Assembly (NCBI GenBank): GCA_946482515.1
Contig: CAMLRS010000005.1
Coordinates: 179,251-243,250, forward strand
Direction: 5' to 3'
Source of the DNA: an uncultured Flavobacteriales bacterium
GTDB taxonomy: Bacteria > Bacteroidota > Bacteroidia > Flavobacteriales > Crocinitomicaceae
DNA length: 64,000 nt
Position numbers and translations under genes: made by a program. Shown piece by piece: positions 52,296-60,965 of the stretch. Numbering within the stretch: position 1 is the first letter of the stretch; each line of letters starts with the position of its first letter. The notes under the pieces are model-generated. The model was not told where the DNA came from. It made no database searches and saw only the letters and a program-made list of their open reading frames with translations.

Positions 52296-52982
52296 ATGGA
52301 AGTGTTGTATGAAGACAATCATTTGATTGTCATTAATAAACGCGCTTCTGAAATTGTACAAGGCGACAAAACCGGGGATGAGCCGCTCGTTGAAAAGGTG
52401 CGTGAATACATTCGCGTGAAATATGACAAGCCGGGGAATGTATTCTGTGGATTGGTGCACCGGCTCGATCGTCCCACAAGCGGCGTGCTGGTTTTTGCCC
52501 GTACAAGCAAATCTCTGGAGCGCATGAACAAGCTGTTTGCTGAAAATCACCCCGAGAAAACGTATTGGGCAGTGGTGGAAACCGCTCCGGAACAAAAAAG
52601 CGCTTCTCTGAAGCATTACCTGGTCCGGAATGAAAAGCAGAACAAATCGTATGCGCATCAGAAAGCCGTTCCCAATAGCAAAGAAGCACGTTTGCGTTAC
52701 CGTGAATTGGCAGCTTCCGACAATTATACCTTGCTGGAAATCGTGCTCGAAACCGGGCGTCATCACCAGATTCGCGCTCAATTGGCTGCCATCGGCTGCA
52801 TCATCAAAGGCGATTTGAAATACGGTGCCAGGCGCTCCAATCCGGATGGTTCCATTCATTTACACGCCCGCTCACTGCGCTTCAAACATCCTACGAAAGA
52901 GGAAGAAATTACCGTTGTTGCACCTGTTCCGGGAGATAATCTTTGGCAATGGTTTGAGAAAAAAGTAATTTCAGGTAAATAA
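52296..52982 (+). CDS. RluA-family pseudouridine synthase
   Basis: I start at the ATG at 52296 (MEVLYEDNHLIVINKRASEI), giving 228 residues. The catalytic motif LVHRLDRPTSGVLVFARTSK (catalytic Asp within HRLDRPTSG, about residue 57) is complete, and ETGRHHQIRAQLAAIG is the second family signature. No S4 domain is present at the N-terminus. It converts uridine to pseudouridine in rRNA or tRNA; the site cannot be told. It lies just after panB and ten bases before the propeller gene. Confidence 0.93.
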   Translation: MEVLYEDNHLIVINKRASEIVQGDKTGDEPLVEKVREYIRVKYDKPGNVFCGLVHRLDRPTSGVLVFARTSKSLERMNKLFAENHPEKTYWAVVETAPEQKSASLKHYLVRNEKQNKSYAHQKAVPNSKEARLRYRELAASDNYTLLEIVLETGRHHQIRAQLAAIGCIIKGDLKYGARRSNPDGSIHLHARSLRFKHPTKEEEITVVAPVPGDNLWQWFEKKVISGK

Positions 52983-52991
52983 AACCACTTC

Positions 52992-55220
52992 ATGAAACAA
53001 TTCGGCTTATTCCTGTTTTTCGCAGTCTGGACATTCCGTTTACAGGCTCAGGGTACGCCTTACCATTATAGCGTTCCGGCAGCCGTTGCTTCGGAATTGA
53101 TCTATTGCATCGAACAGGACGCGCACGGACGATTGCTCATTGCGACCGATAAAGGTATGTACCGTTACAACGGTTTCAAAAGCACCCGTATTCCGATGGT
53201 GGGGAATTATTCCCGCGAGATCAGCCTTATTACCTGTGCCGGAAATCGGATTTTTGCCGCCAATCGCGCCGGACAGTTGTTGGAGCTCAAAGACGACAAG
53301 CTATTGACCATTGACCTGAAGGATTTCAGCGGTGATATCCGTCAGATACAGGTCGAAGGACAAGTGCTGATCATTACCGGCTCCAAATTCATTACGCGGT
53401 ATAGTTTGCCTGATTTCAAATTCATCGAACAGGAAAGCATCCCGTTTACGGAAGTGCTAGGCGTGAATGCAAACAGCGTGGTTACCTTCCGGAATAAGCG
53501 CTACGCCGTTCTGAATTCCGATGAGCTGGTAGAAATCGACGAAGGAGCCGCCCGCAATATCCCGTCGTCGACAGGAAAATTCATTGTGGAATTCAACAAC
53601 CAGCTCGTGATCCTGCCGAATTATGTAGCCAACGAACCCGTGACAACCTTCCTCAACGGACGGTTCCGTTTTTGGGGAACGATGCTGCCGCGTAGTACTT
53701 CCCGGGTAATGAACGTGCGGGTGATTAATAACCAGCTGTTTGTGCTTACGGAAAACGGGATTTTTGTCTATCCGTCAGCGATGACGAAGAAACCGGCTCA
53801 TTGGTTTGCAGGCATTTCCGTTACCGATATTTTCCGTGACCGACAGGGAAATAGCTGGATCGGGACACGTGGAAAAGGCGTTCTGTTTGTGCCGGCCGGT
53901 CGTCACGACGTGATTTTTTCCGGTTCACTGCTGAGCATTGAAGCAGGGCCGGATAATACCTTCTTTGGTGGCAAGCTCGACGGAACGATCGCCCGTTTCG
54001 ACCTTCGCGGAAAGGAATTACAGGCGTTCAACAGCGAGCTGGGTAGCCAGGATGCCCTGTTCCTTCATTATGACAGCTATGCGCGTTTATTGTTTTCGAA
54101 CACCGGGATTTTCAGCATTTTCCCGAAAGCCCGACCGGTAACTTCCGGCGAATTTTTTAAAAGCATTGCCCGCGCTAAAGACGGTGGATTGTACCTTTCC
54201 CGTTCTTCCGGGATCATTTATATTCCACCTGGGAAAAAGAACCAGCTCGCAGCATTGAGTGATACCACGAAATTCACGTTTCTACGCCGCGAGCCAGGAC
54301 GTTCGGTCGTGTTGAATGCCGATCAGACAGTGGCTCTCAGTACAGTCAGAGGCGTATTCTGGAAAAAACCGGGCGGCGAGCTTCGCGAAATCAGTTACAT
54401 GGGCCAGCCCATTGATGCGCAGGCCATGACCTGGTTCCACAACGACCTAATCATAGCCACGACTTCCAATGAGCTTTTGCTGGCACACGAAGGGAAAATT
54501 ACCCGCAAGGCCGACCTTTCAGGCAGTGTAGGCGATCTCATTATTCTGAAAATGCTGGCAACCGGTTCGCATGTCTATATACTCACCGAAAAAGGCATGT
54601 ATCGCTTTACCGGTATCAACGATAAAATTGAAAGCCTGAAAGAGCTGGCTGGTTTCGATGGGCTGCTGATCCGCGATTTTACCATAGTGAAGGATTTCCT
54701 GTACATCGCGACACAAAGAGGCGTTCTGCGATTTAAATGGCAGCTGGAATCGACAGTTTCTTTCACATTGGTATTGAATGAATTATACGGTCAGAAATAC
54801 AAGAGAATTACACCAAAAAATGGCAAGCTGATTTTCCCGCAGGACGAACAGGCGATCATCATTCCTTTCGAATGCGTGGATTTGTCGGGGAACCAGCACT
54901 TCATTATTCAATACGCCATTCGTTCCGGAAATGAAAAGCGCGTGTGGAATTCCCTGCCGTCATCCGTCGATCAGCTCAGTTTGTCGCACCTCAGCCCGGG
55001 AAATTACTGCATCGAGTTCCGGGTGGTCGATCCGGTATCGCGCACCGCCAGTCCAATCCAGGAAAAGCGCTTCATGCTGATGGGCAAATGGTATGACCGA
55101 CCGGTGCTGTGGTGGTTCATTGGTATCTCACTAGCGTTCCTCACCGGCTGGTTATGGCGCTGGAGCCTCATCCGTCAGCGAAAGAACTTCCTGAAGCGTG
55201 TGCGTGTTTCCAGGAAATAA
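52992..55220 (+). CDS. Two-component-regulator-type beta-propeller sensor lacking a kinase domain
   Basis: A 742-residue exported/membrane protein. A signal peptide (residues 1-19, ending FRLQAQ) is followed by many beta-propeller blades of the hybrid two-component-regulator type (IYCIEQDAHGRLLIATDKGMYRYNG, ITVSDIFRDRQGNSWIGTRGKGVLFV as SVTDIFRDRQGNSWIGTRGK, and TEKGMYRFTG). A Y_Y_Y-like Ig domain follows (about residues 600-700; CVDLSGNQHFIIQYAIRSG... YCIEFRVVD), then one transmembrane helix (VLWWFIGISLAFLTGWLWRW, about residues 704-723) and a tail of about 20 basic residues. In related one-protein sensors a histidine-kinase domain follows the helix; here it is absent. The downstream TPR kinase may supply signalling. 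Confidence 0.85.
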   Translation: MKQFGLFLFFAVWTFRLQAQGTPYHYSVPAAVASELIYCIEQDAHGRLLIATDKGMYRYNGFKSTRIPMVGNYSREISLITCAGNRIFAANRAGQLLELKDDKLLTIDLKDFSGDIRQIQVEGQVLIITGSKFITRYSLPDFKFIEQESIPFTEVLGVNANSVVTFRNKRYAVLNSDELVEIDEGAARNIPSSTGKFIVEFNNQLVILPNYVANEPVTTFLNGRFRFWGTMLPRSTSRVMNVRVINNQLFVLTENGIFVYPSAMTKKPAHWFAGISVTDIFRDRQGNSWIGTRGKGVLFVPAGRHDVIFSGSLLSIEAGPDNTFFGGKLDGTIARFDLRGKELQAFNSELGSQDALFLHYDSYARLLFSNTGIFSIFPKARPVTSGEFFKSIARAKDGGLYLSRSSGIIYIPPGKKNQLAALSDTTKFTFLRREPGRSVVLNADQTVALSTVRGVFWKKPGGELREISYMGQPIDAQAMTWFHNDLIIATTSNELLLAHEGKITRKADLSGSVGDLIILKMLATGSHVYILTEKGMYRFTGINDKIESLKELAGFDGLLIRDFTIVKDFLYIATQRGVLRFKWQLESTVSFTLVLNELYGQKYKRITPKNGKLIFPQDEQAIIIPFECVDLSGNQHFIIQYAIRSGNEKRVWNSLPSSVDQLSLSHLSPGNYCIEFRVVDPVSRTASPIQEKRFMLMGKWYDRPVLWWFIGISLAFLTGWLWRWSLIRQRKNFLKRVRVSRK

Positions 55221-55256
55221 GACAACTTCAGTGGTCTCACTTATGTTCTGTTGATC

Positions 55257-55282
55257 CGTTACTAACCGTTAGAAACGTTTAG
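55257..55282 (-). repeat. 26-bp palindromic intergenic repeat, copy 7
   Basis: Oriented on the minus strand, with core arms CGTTTCTAAC and GTTAGTAACG around a central G and a flanking CTAAA. It lies between the propeller gene and the TPR kinase gene. Confidence 0.85.
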
Positions 55283-55357
55283 AGTCCTGGAAACACTGGT
55301 TTTTCAACGAACACAGCTCAATACCAGTCGCAATGCTCAGAAATACATCGGATTGCG

Positions 55358-55365
55358 TATTTTCG
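55358..55365 (+). promoter_or_regulatory. Putative -7 element directly upstream of the TPR kinase gene
   Basis: TATTTTCG, a TAnnTTCG variant, ends four bases before the ATG at 55370. If it is used, the transcript would be nearly leaderless. Confidence 0.35.
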
Positions 55366-55369
55366 GGAC

Positions 55370-57226
55370 ATGAAAACGGGCCTCCTTCTCCTGCTTATCC
55401 TTCTGCCGCTTGGTTTGCGGGCTAAAGTAGATACCAATACAGTCAATGCGTGGAATGATCGCGCACTCGATCTGGCTTATTCGAATCCGGGAGAAGGGAT
55501 GCGTGTGGCGCATCTTGCCTTGAAAGCATCACGAGGCTTGCATTTCAGCAGAGGAGAAGTCCGGGCGCTGATCCGTATGGGAATTATCTACGACGTTATT
55601 TCCCGGAATGAAGACGCCATCCGTTTGTACAAACAATCGCTGGAGCTGGCGGAAAAGACAAGTGATTTACGTGCGATAGCCTCCAACCTCAATAATCTCG
55701 GATTGATTTACCTGAAAATGAACCGCTTCAACACTTCTCTGAAGTATTTCAACCGCGCTTATGGCCTTTTTGCGCAATTGAAGGACGATTTCAACCTCGG
55801 ATCGGTTTCCAACAACATCGGAATGATCCACGGTGAAATGGAACGGCACCACCTGGCGTGGAAATGGTTCCGTCGGGCAGTAGTGCATTACCAGAAAGCC
55901 GGCGATGAGTCTACGATCAACGACGTCTATACCAACCTGGGCAATACGATGGAAGCGCTGAAAATGGCTGATTCCAATATGTATTACATCAACAAATCCA
56001 TTGCCGGTTACCGCAAAACGGATAACAAATACGGACTGGGAATTTCCCTCAACAACCTGGGAATTGCGTTGATCAATGAAAAAAAATACGGGGATGCCAT
56101 TCCGGCGTTGCAGGAATCCATGGCACTTTCCAAAAGTATTGAGAACACGTTTTCCTATGTAAGCGCGGGACACAACCTGGCAGATGCCTATCGGAAAAAC
56201 AACCAGGAAGCCGAAAGCTTCTTCCTGCTGAAAGAAGTGTACCCATTGCTGGGAGAAATCGATTCGAAAGAATTGGGGTATAAGATCTGCTACGAGCTGG
56301 CAAAAGGCTATTACAGAACCGGAAACACGGCCATGGGCGAAAAATTCCTGAAGGAATATACCTCCTACCATTCAGCGTATTATGCAGAAGCGATGAACAA
56401 AAGCCTGCTCGAGACGGAACAGCGGTTTGAGCTGAAACAATACCGGCAGCAAACGGCTTTCCGCATTCGCAAACAGCAGGACAAACATTTTCGAGATAAT
56501 CTCCTGTGGTTTGGAGGCGTGATCTTCCTGCTGCTTACGGGTCTGTTGCTGTTTTTCATCGTTCGGAAGCGAAACCTTCAGAAAGAGCTGACAAATCGGG
56601 AGGCTATTTTCGAAGCAACGATGGAAGAACGCCGCCGGATTTCCTACGATCTGCACGATCATGTGGGGTCCCAGCTGAGCTATGTGGTCAACAACCTCGA
56701 GCTGATCCGTTACACAGACGATTCGAACGAACGCATCAACCGCACGTTTGCGATGAGTCAGGCAGCCATGAGCTCGCTCCGCGATACAGTCTGGGCTTTG
56801 CATACCGAAGAGCTAACGTTATCGATCCTGGCTCAGCGCATGGAAAACGTGGCGTTGAAAACCCTTGAAAACAATCCGGAGATCGTGCCCGAATTCGACC
56901 TGGAAACAAATCGAACGGATATCATTCCACCGCAGGCGACGATGCATTTGATGCGGATTTTCCAGGAAGCCGTCCACAACGTGGTGAAGCATGCTAAGGC
57001 AACGAAGCTTACGGTGCAGCTGAGCGATATTGGTGACCACTGGCAGCTGGAAATTGCAGACAACGGTATTGGAATGGAAGGCGATCCGACTAAGCCTTTT
57101 CATTACGGTTTGCAAAGTATGCGTGATCGTGCTGGAAAACTGGGAGGAGCGGTTGAGATTAGTGGAACGGCCGGATCGGGGACCAAAGTGACCGTGAAAT
57201 GGCTGAAAAATACTCCAATTGCGTAA
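55370..57226 (+). CDS. TPR sensor histidine kinase (HisKA_3 type)
   Basis: A 618-residue protein. A signal-anchor or signal peptide (MKTGLLLLLILLPLGLRA) is followed by at least six tetratricopeptide repeats (about residues 40-330; for example AIRLYKQSLELAEKTSDLRAIASNLNNLGLIYLKMNRF). A transmembrane helix lies at about residues 379-399 (FGGVIFLLLTGLLLFFIV). The HisKA_3 motif RRISYDLHDHVGSQLSYVVNNLELI contains the phospho-accepting His429. The ATPase domain has EAVHNVVKHAKATKLTVQL and DNGIGMEGDP, ending with GLQSMRDRAGKLGG. The cognate regulator is the LuxR-type gene that starts 37 bases after its stop. The TPR domain is likely periplasmic. Confidence 0.95.
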   Translation: MKTGLLLLLILLPLGLRAKVDTNTVNAWNDRALDLAYSNPGEGMRVAHLALKASRGLHFSRGEVRALIRMGIIYDVISRNEDAIRLYKQSLELAEKTSDLRAIASNLNNLGLIYLKMNRFNTSLKYFNRAYGLFAQLKDDFNLGSVSNNIGMIHGEMERHHLAWKWFRRAVVHYQKAGDESTINDVYTNLGNTMEALKMADSNMYYINKSIAGYRKTDNKYGLGISLNNLGIALINEKKYGDAIPALQESMALSKSIENTFSYVSAGHNLADAYRKNNQEAESFFLLKEVYPLLGEIDSKELGYKICYELAKGYYRTGNTAMGEKFLKEYTSYHSAYYAEAMNKSLLETEQRFELKQYRQQTAFRIRKQQDKHFRDNLLWFGGVIFLLLTGLLLFFIVRKRNLQKELTNREAIFEATMEERRRISYDLHDHVGSQLSYVVNNLELIRYTDDSNERINRTFAMSQAAMSSLRDTVWALHTEELTLSILAQRMENVALKTLENNPEIVPEFDLETNRTDIIPPQATMHLMRIFQEAVHNVVKHAKATKLTVQLSDIGDHWQLEIADNGIGMEGDPTKPFHYGLQSMRDRAGKLGGAVEISGTAGSGTKVTVKWLKNTPIA

Positions 57227-57262
57227 TTGCTTTACGATCCTGTTTCGACGATATTTGTAAAT

Positions 57263-57913
57263 ATGGAAAATTGCAAGATTGCGCTGGTTGATGACAAACC
57301 TTACAACGTGCAGGTGCTGTCGGAAAAACTGCAACCGAAATCCGGTGTGGAGATCGTACTGGTTTCCTACAACGGGAAGGAATTTCTGGAAGCATTGAAA
57401 ACAGCAGCTGTTTTGCCACAATTGGTGTTCATGGACATCGATATGCCCGAGCTCGACGGTATTGAAACGGTGAAGCAAGCCAAAGTCCTGTATCCGGATA
57501 TCCATTTTGTGATGATCACTGTGTTCGACGATGCCGAACGCGTGTTCCAGGCCATTTGCGCCGGGGCAAGCGGTTACCTGCTTAAAGACGAATCCATCGC
57601 CGGGCTGCACAAAGCCATCGATGACGTGATGGATTTTGGCGGTGCGCCGATGTCGCCTTCTATTGCGCGAAAAGCGTTCCAGTATATTCAGAAGGATTAT
57701 GTAGTAACCGAAGAAGAGAAATCACCGCTCAGCTCCCGCGAAATGGACATCCTGCACGGTCTCGCCAAAGGACGCAGCTACACGGTTATCGCTGAAGAGC
57801 TGTTCATCAGTCCGCATACGGTTCGCAAGCACATGAACAACATCTACGAAAAGCTCCATGTAAATTCCAAGGTCGAAGCCGTTCGACTGGCATTGGAAAA
57901 GAAGTGGGTTTGA
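57263..57913 (+). CDS. LuxR-type response regulator (NarL family)
   Basis: I start at the ATG at 57263 (MENCKIALVDDKPYNVQVL), giving 216 residues; an in-frame TTG immediately after the kinase stop is an alternative. The receiver has DD at residues 10-11, Asp58 in VFMDIDMPELDG, and Lys in YLLKDESI. The C-terminal GerE helix-turn-helix (about residues 150-212) is SPLSSREMDILHGLAKG, TVIAEELFISPHTVRKHMNNIYEKLHV. It should be phosphorylated by the adjacent TPR kinase and activate or repress transcription; target genes are not evident. Confidence 0.95.
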   Translation: MENCKIALVDDKPYNVQVLSEKLQPKSGVEIVLVSYNGKEFLEALKTAAVLPQLVFMDIDMPELDGIETVKQAKVLYPDIHFVMITVFDDAERVFQAICAGASGYLLKDESIAGLHKAIDDVMDFGGAPMSPSIARKAFQYIQKDYVVTEEEKSPLSSREMDILHGLAKGRSYTVIAEELFISPHTVRKHMNNIYEKLHVNSKVEAVRLALEKKWV

Positions 57914-57950
57914 TAGACACAAATATCTACACCTCACTATTTATGGGCAC

Positions 57951-57976
57951 GTAGCCGTTTCTAACGGTTAGCAACA
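57951..57976 (+). repeat. 26-bp palindromic intergenic repeat, copy 8
   Basis: Core arms CGTTTCTAAC and GTTAGCAACA around a central G; the flanking bases diverge (GTAGC instead of CTAAA). It lies between the convergent response-regulator and anti-sigma genes. Confidence 0.75.
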
Positions 57977-57991
57977 GTTAGGTTCTTTGAA

Positions 57992-58023
57992 CAAAAAAAT
58001 CCGGCCCTTTTCAGAACCGGATT
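57992..58023 (-). terminator. Rho-independent terminator of the sigma/anti-sigma operon
   Basis: On the minus strand AATCCGG and CCGGATT (58017-58023 and 57998-58004) form a stem with internal mispairs and a loop, followed by TTTTTGTT. It lies 23 bases past the anti-sigma gene stop at 58047. Confidence 0.85.
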
Positions 58024-58046
58024 CTCCGTTTTATTGATTTCGAGTA

Positions 58047-59279
58047 TTACAAGCGCGTAATCGTACCGTTGTAAGCTTTTGGTTCGCCCGGGAGCGGATT
58101 TTTAATGATCACTTTCCACATCCAGGTCGAGTTGGCCGGAACCAGCTCTCCGCTGCGGCTGTCGATACCATCCCAGCCACGTGTTGCATCGCTGGTGCGG
58201 AATACCTGTCCGCCGTTGCGGGCGTCGTAGATCGTGAGCTCAAATGCCGCATCACGTTGTGTAAGCGCAAAAGGCATGAAGATCTTATTGGCCTGGATAT
58301 CGCCGAGCGGTGTAAAGGCTTCCATCGCGATGAGGTTGTATTCCTGCACGTTGATACTTTCCGTTTGTGTGACTTTACAGCCGTTTTGATCCGTAGAGGT
58401 AGCTGTCACGGTTACACGACGTTCTGTGAACGGGTGAACAACCAGGTGATTGCCGTTTTCGATTTTGTAGTCTACGTTCGATTCCCATTTTACGGCATTT
58501 TCAGCACCGCTGACGTCGAATTTAACCGTTGGGATACCATTCTCGTAGAGCGTGGAAGCATCCATACTGATGTACAGCTCCGATGAAGTCTCGTTCACGC
58601 GGATCGTCTCACGCAGTTTTCCTGAGCTGAGATAAATCGTTCCCGGCTCGGAAGAGGTGATTGTAACGGCTTTCTTGCCCTGAACAGTTTGTTGCTTGCC
58701 GTTTGGCATTGTAATGAGCAGCTCTGTCGCGTTCGGGTTTTCGATCACGATGGATTCATTCTGACAAACAGCAGCCGGAACGCGCAGTGGCAGCATGGCT
58801 GCATCTTGTGGCGTATGGTTGTTCGTTGAAGGATTCACCGCATCAGCAATGAAAGGAAAAGCCAGCGGAGACGTGATGTTGTTCAATGCAGCAGGTAATT
58901 CCTGTTGAACCGGTCTTTCTTCCCCGTTCATAGTTGGCTGCTCTTCAGCTGTTACAGCTGTCTGCGATTGATTGGCAGCCTCAGCCTGTCCCGGAAGGTT
59001 TTCCGGAGCAGGATCTGACGCTGTCGATACGTGTTCTAGTTTAGCGACAGGACGCGTTTCGACAATAGTTGCAGGTGAATCTGTAGCGTGTAGAGCGAAG
59101 TAGGTAGCGGAACCAACTAATACTGTTCCCACGGATGCGGCAAACCACCATTTACGGTAGAATGGGGTAGAAGGAGCACCGTCCAGTCGTCTGGAAAGAG
59201 CGTCCCACGCACCAGCTTCGAAGGGAAGCTCGTAGTGTTCCAGTTGTTCCTTGAATATGCGTTCAATGTTTTCTTTCAT
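58047..59279 (-). CDS. Putative membrane anti-sigma factor with C-terminal CHU_C-like domain
   Basis: A 410-residue protein whose start overlaps the ECF sigma stop by four bases. Residues 1-40 (MKENIERIFKEQLEHYELPF, AWDALSRRLD) have the look of the cytoplasmic anti-sigma segments of Bacteroidota ECF operons. A single transmembrane helix spans about residues 44-64 (WWFAASVGTVLVGSATYFAL), with no cleavable signal peptide. Residues 65-165 are a Ser/Pro/Gln-rich linker, then beta-rich segments (about residues 165-315). Residues about 318-410 (AFTPLGDIQANKIFMPF, FELTIYDARNGGQVF, GWDGIDSRSGELVPANSTW) align with the type B T9SS sorting domain of the gene at 37084-39771. The domain faces the periplasm and may sense a surface or secretion signal. 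Confidence 0.75.
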   Translation of the reverse strand: MKENIERIFKEQLEHYELPFEAGAWDALSRRLDGAPSTPFYRKWWFAASVGTVLVGSATYFALHATDSPATIVETRPVAKLEHVSTASDPAPENLPGQAEAANQSQTAVTAEEQPTMNGEERPVQQELPAALNNITSPLAFPFIADAVNPSTNNHTPQDAAMLPLRVPAAVCQNESIVIENPNATELLITMPNGKQQTVQGKKAVTITSSEPGTIYLSSGKLRETIRVNETSSELYISMDASTLYENGIPTVKFDVSGAENAVKWESNVDYKIENGNHLVVHPFTERRVTVTATSTDQNGCKVTQTESINVQEYNLIAMEAFTPLGDIQANKIFMPFALTQRDAAFELTIYDARNGGQVFRTSDATRGWDGIDSRSGELVPANSTWMWKVIIKNPLPGEPKAYNGTITRL

Positions 59280-59842
59280 GACGCGATATGAATGAATTTC
59301 TGTTTCAAATAATGCTGAAGGTTCAGTTTGGCCTTCGAGAGGTTGGATTTTGACGTTCCTTCGCTGATTCCCAGCTTTTCGGCGATTTCCTTGTGCGTGT
59401 ACTCTTCCAGCACATACAGGTTGAAAACCGTTCGGTAGGCGGGAGAAAGCTGTTGGATGGCTTCCATAGCTACTTCCGCTTTCAGGCTTGTCAGATCCCA
59501 GTCTTCTTCCGCGTCATCTTCGGAAACATCCCTGAAATCCTTGTCATTATCCGACAGCAAGGCATTTTTTCGGGCTTTCCGTATGAAATCGATGGCGCAG
59601 TTTGCCATGATCCTGCGGACCCAGCCTTCAAAGGAACCTTTGTTGTCGTACCCCTTAATGTTATCAAAGACCTTAATAAAACCTTCCTGTAAAACTTCCT
59701 GGGCGGAGTCCCTGTCATGAACATAGCGCAGGCAAACGGCAAGCATTTTCCCGTAGAGATGGCGGAATAATTCCTCCTGCGCACGTCTGTCCGACTTCTT
59801 GCAGCGAGAAATTACATCTTCCAGGTCTACGTTTTGTTTCAC
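59276..59842 (-). CDS. ECF-subfamily RNA polymerase sigma factor
   Basis: A 188-residue sigma-70 family protein starting at a GTG at 59842. Region 2 is visible as RAQEELFRHLYGKMLAVCLRYVHDRDSAQEVLQEGFIKVFDNI, and the region 2.4-like segment ends GWVRRIMANCAIDFIRKARK. Region 4 with the helix-turn-helix is QQLSPAYRTVFNLYVLEEYTHKEIAEKLGISEGTSKSNLSKAKLNLQHYLKQ. It has no extra domains. The stop overlaps the start of the membrane anti-sigma gene by four bases, forming a two-gene operon. Its promoters are likely among surface or secretion genes, which is inference. Confidence 0.95.
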   Translation of the reverse strand: MKQNVDLEDVISRCKKSDRRAQEELFRHLYGKMLAVCLRYVHDRDSAQEVLQEGFIKVFDNIKGYDNKGSFEGWVRRIMANCAIDFIRKARKNALLSDNDKDFRDVSEDDAEEDWDLTSLKAEVAMEAIQQLSPAYRTVFNLYVLEEYTHKEIAEKLGISEGTSKSNLSKAKLNLQHYLKQKFIHIAS

Positions 59843-59956
59843 AGTTGTTTGATGTTAAAACGGGGTGATTTGGCGATGGTTGCCTTCTGATTGAAATCTA
59901 TTCACAAATAACGGGATTTATAAACAAAACGTCATGCTGCAACAGATTATTATCCT

Positions 59957-59964
59957 TAAATTCG
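59957..59964 (+). promoter_or_regulatory. Putative -7 element upstream of mdh
   Basis: TAAATTCG, a TAnnTTCG variant, ends 45 bases before the mdh ATG. The -33 element is not obvious. Confidence 0.3.
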
Positions 59965-60009
59965 CGCATCTTGTTTCAGATTAGTTAGGAATTCAATAAA
60001 ACCAAAAAC

Positions 60010-60948
60010 ATGAAAGTAACTGTAGTGGGAGCTGGAAACGTGGGGGCAACCTGCGCCGATGTACTGGCCCATAGAGAAATCGCCAACGAAGTGGTGCTGC
60101 TCGATATCAAAGAAGGATTTGCCGAAGGAAAGGCACTCGATATCTGGCAAACGGCACCAATTAACCTGTACGATACCCGCACCGTAGGTTCAACGAACGA
60201 TTATTCCAAAACGGCGAACTCCGATGTAGTAGTCATTACTTCCGGACTTCCAAGAAAACCGGGAATGTCGCGCGATGATTTGATCGCTACCAACGCTGGC
60301 ATCGTAAAAACAGTTACCGAAAATGTGGTGAAGTATTCACCGGACGCAGTGATCATCGTGGTTTCGAACCCGCTTGACGTTATGACTTACTGCGCTTACC
60401 TCAACGCAAAAACAGACTCCAAGAAAGTATTCGGTATGGCTGGTATCCTCGATACAGCTCGTTACCGCGCTTTCCTTGCTGAAGAGCTCAATGTTTCTCC
60501 GAAAGACATCCAGGCAGTATTGATGGGTGGTCACGGTGATACAATGGTTCCGCTTCCACGTTACACAACCGTAGGTGGTATTCCTGTAACAGAAATGATC
60601 GGCGAGGAGAAGTTGAACGAAATCATCGAGCGTACGAAATTCGGCGGTGGTGAGATCGTGAAGCTGCTTGGCACTTCTGCCTGGTACGCTCCGGGAGCTG
60701 CTGCAGCTCAGATGGTGGAAGCGATCGTTCGCGACCAGCGTCGTGTATTCCCTGTTTGTGCTTGGCTCGACGGTGAGTACGGAATGAAGAACATTTACCT
60801 GGGTGTTCCTGTAATCCTTGGTAAAAATGGTATCGAGAAGATCATCGAGCTCGACCTGAACGCTGATGAGCGCAAATTGCTGGAAGAATCCGCAGTTGCC
60901 GTGAAAAGCGTAATGGATGTACTGGACAACATGACGGCGAACGCCTGA
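60010..60948 (+). CDS. mdh: Malate dehydrogenase
   Basis: A 312-residue LDH-like malate dehydrogenase. The NAD-binding turn is VVGAGNVGATCAD (about residues 4-16), with the adenine-ribose aspartate following in VVLLDIKEG. The substrate-binding arginines are in SGLPRKPGMSRDDL (mobile loop) and in TARYRAFLAEEL. The catalytic His is in VLMGGHGDTMVPLP. It interconverts malate and oxaloacetate in the citric acid cycle. A strong terminator follows. Confidence 0.96.
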   Translation: MKVTVVGAGNVGATCADVLAHREIANEVVLLDIKEGFAEGKALDIWQTAPINLYDTRTVGSTNDYSKTANSDVVVITSGLPRKPGMSRDDLIATNAGIVKTVTENVVKYSPDAVIIVVSNPLDVMTYCAYLNAKTDSKKVFGMAGILDTARYRAFLAEELNVSPKDIQAVLMGGHGDTMVPLPRYTTVGGIPVTEMIGEEKLNEIIERTKFGGGEIVKLLGTSAWYAPGAAAAQMVEAIVRDQRRVFPVCAWLDGEYGMKNIYLGVPVILGKNGIEKIIELDLNADERKLLEESAVAVKSVMDVLDNMTANA

Positions 60949-60965
60949 TTGACATACAACTGAAT

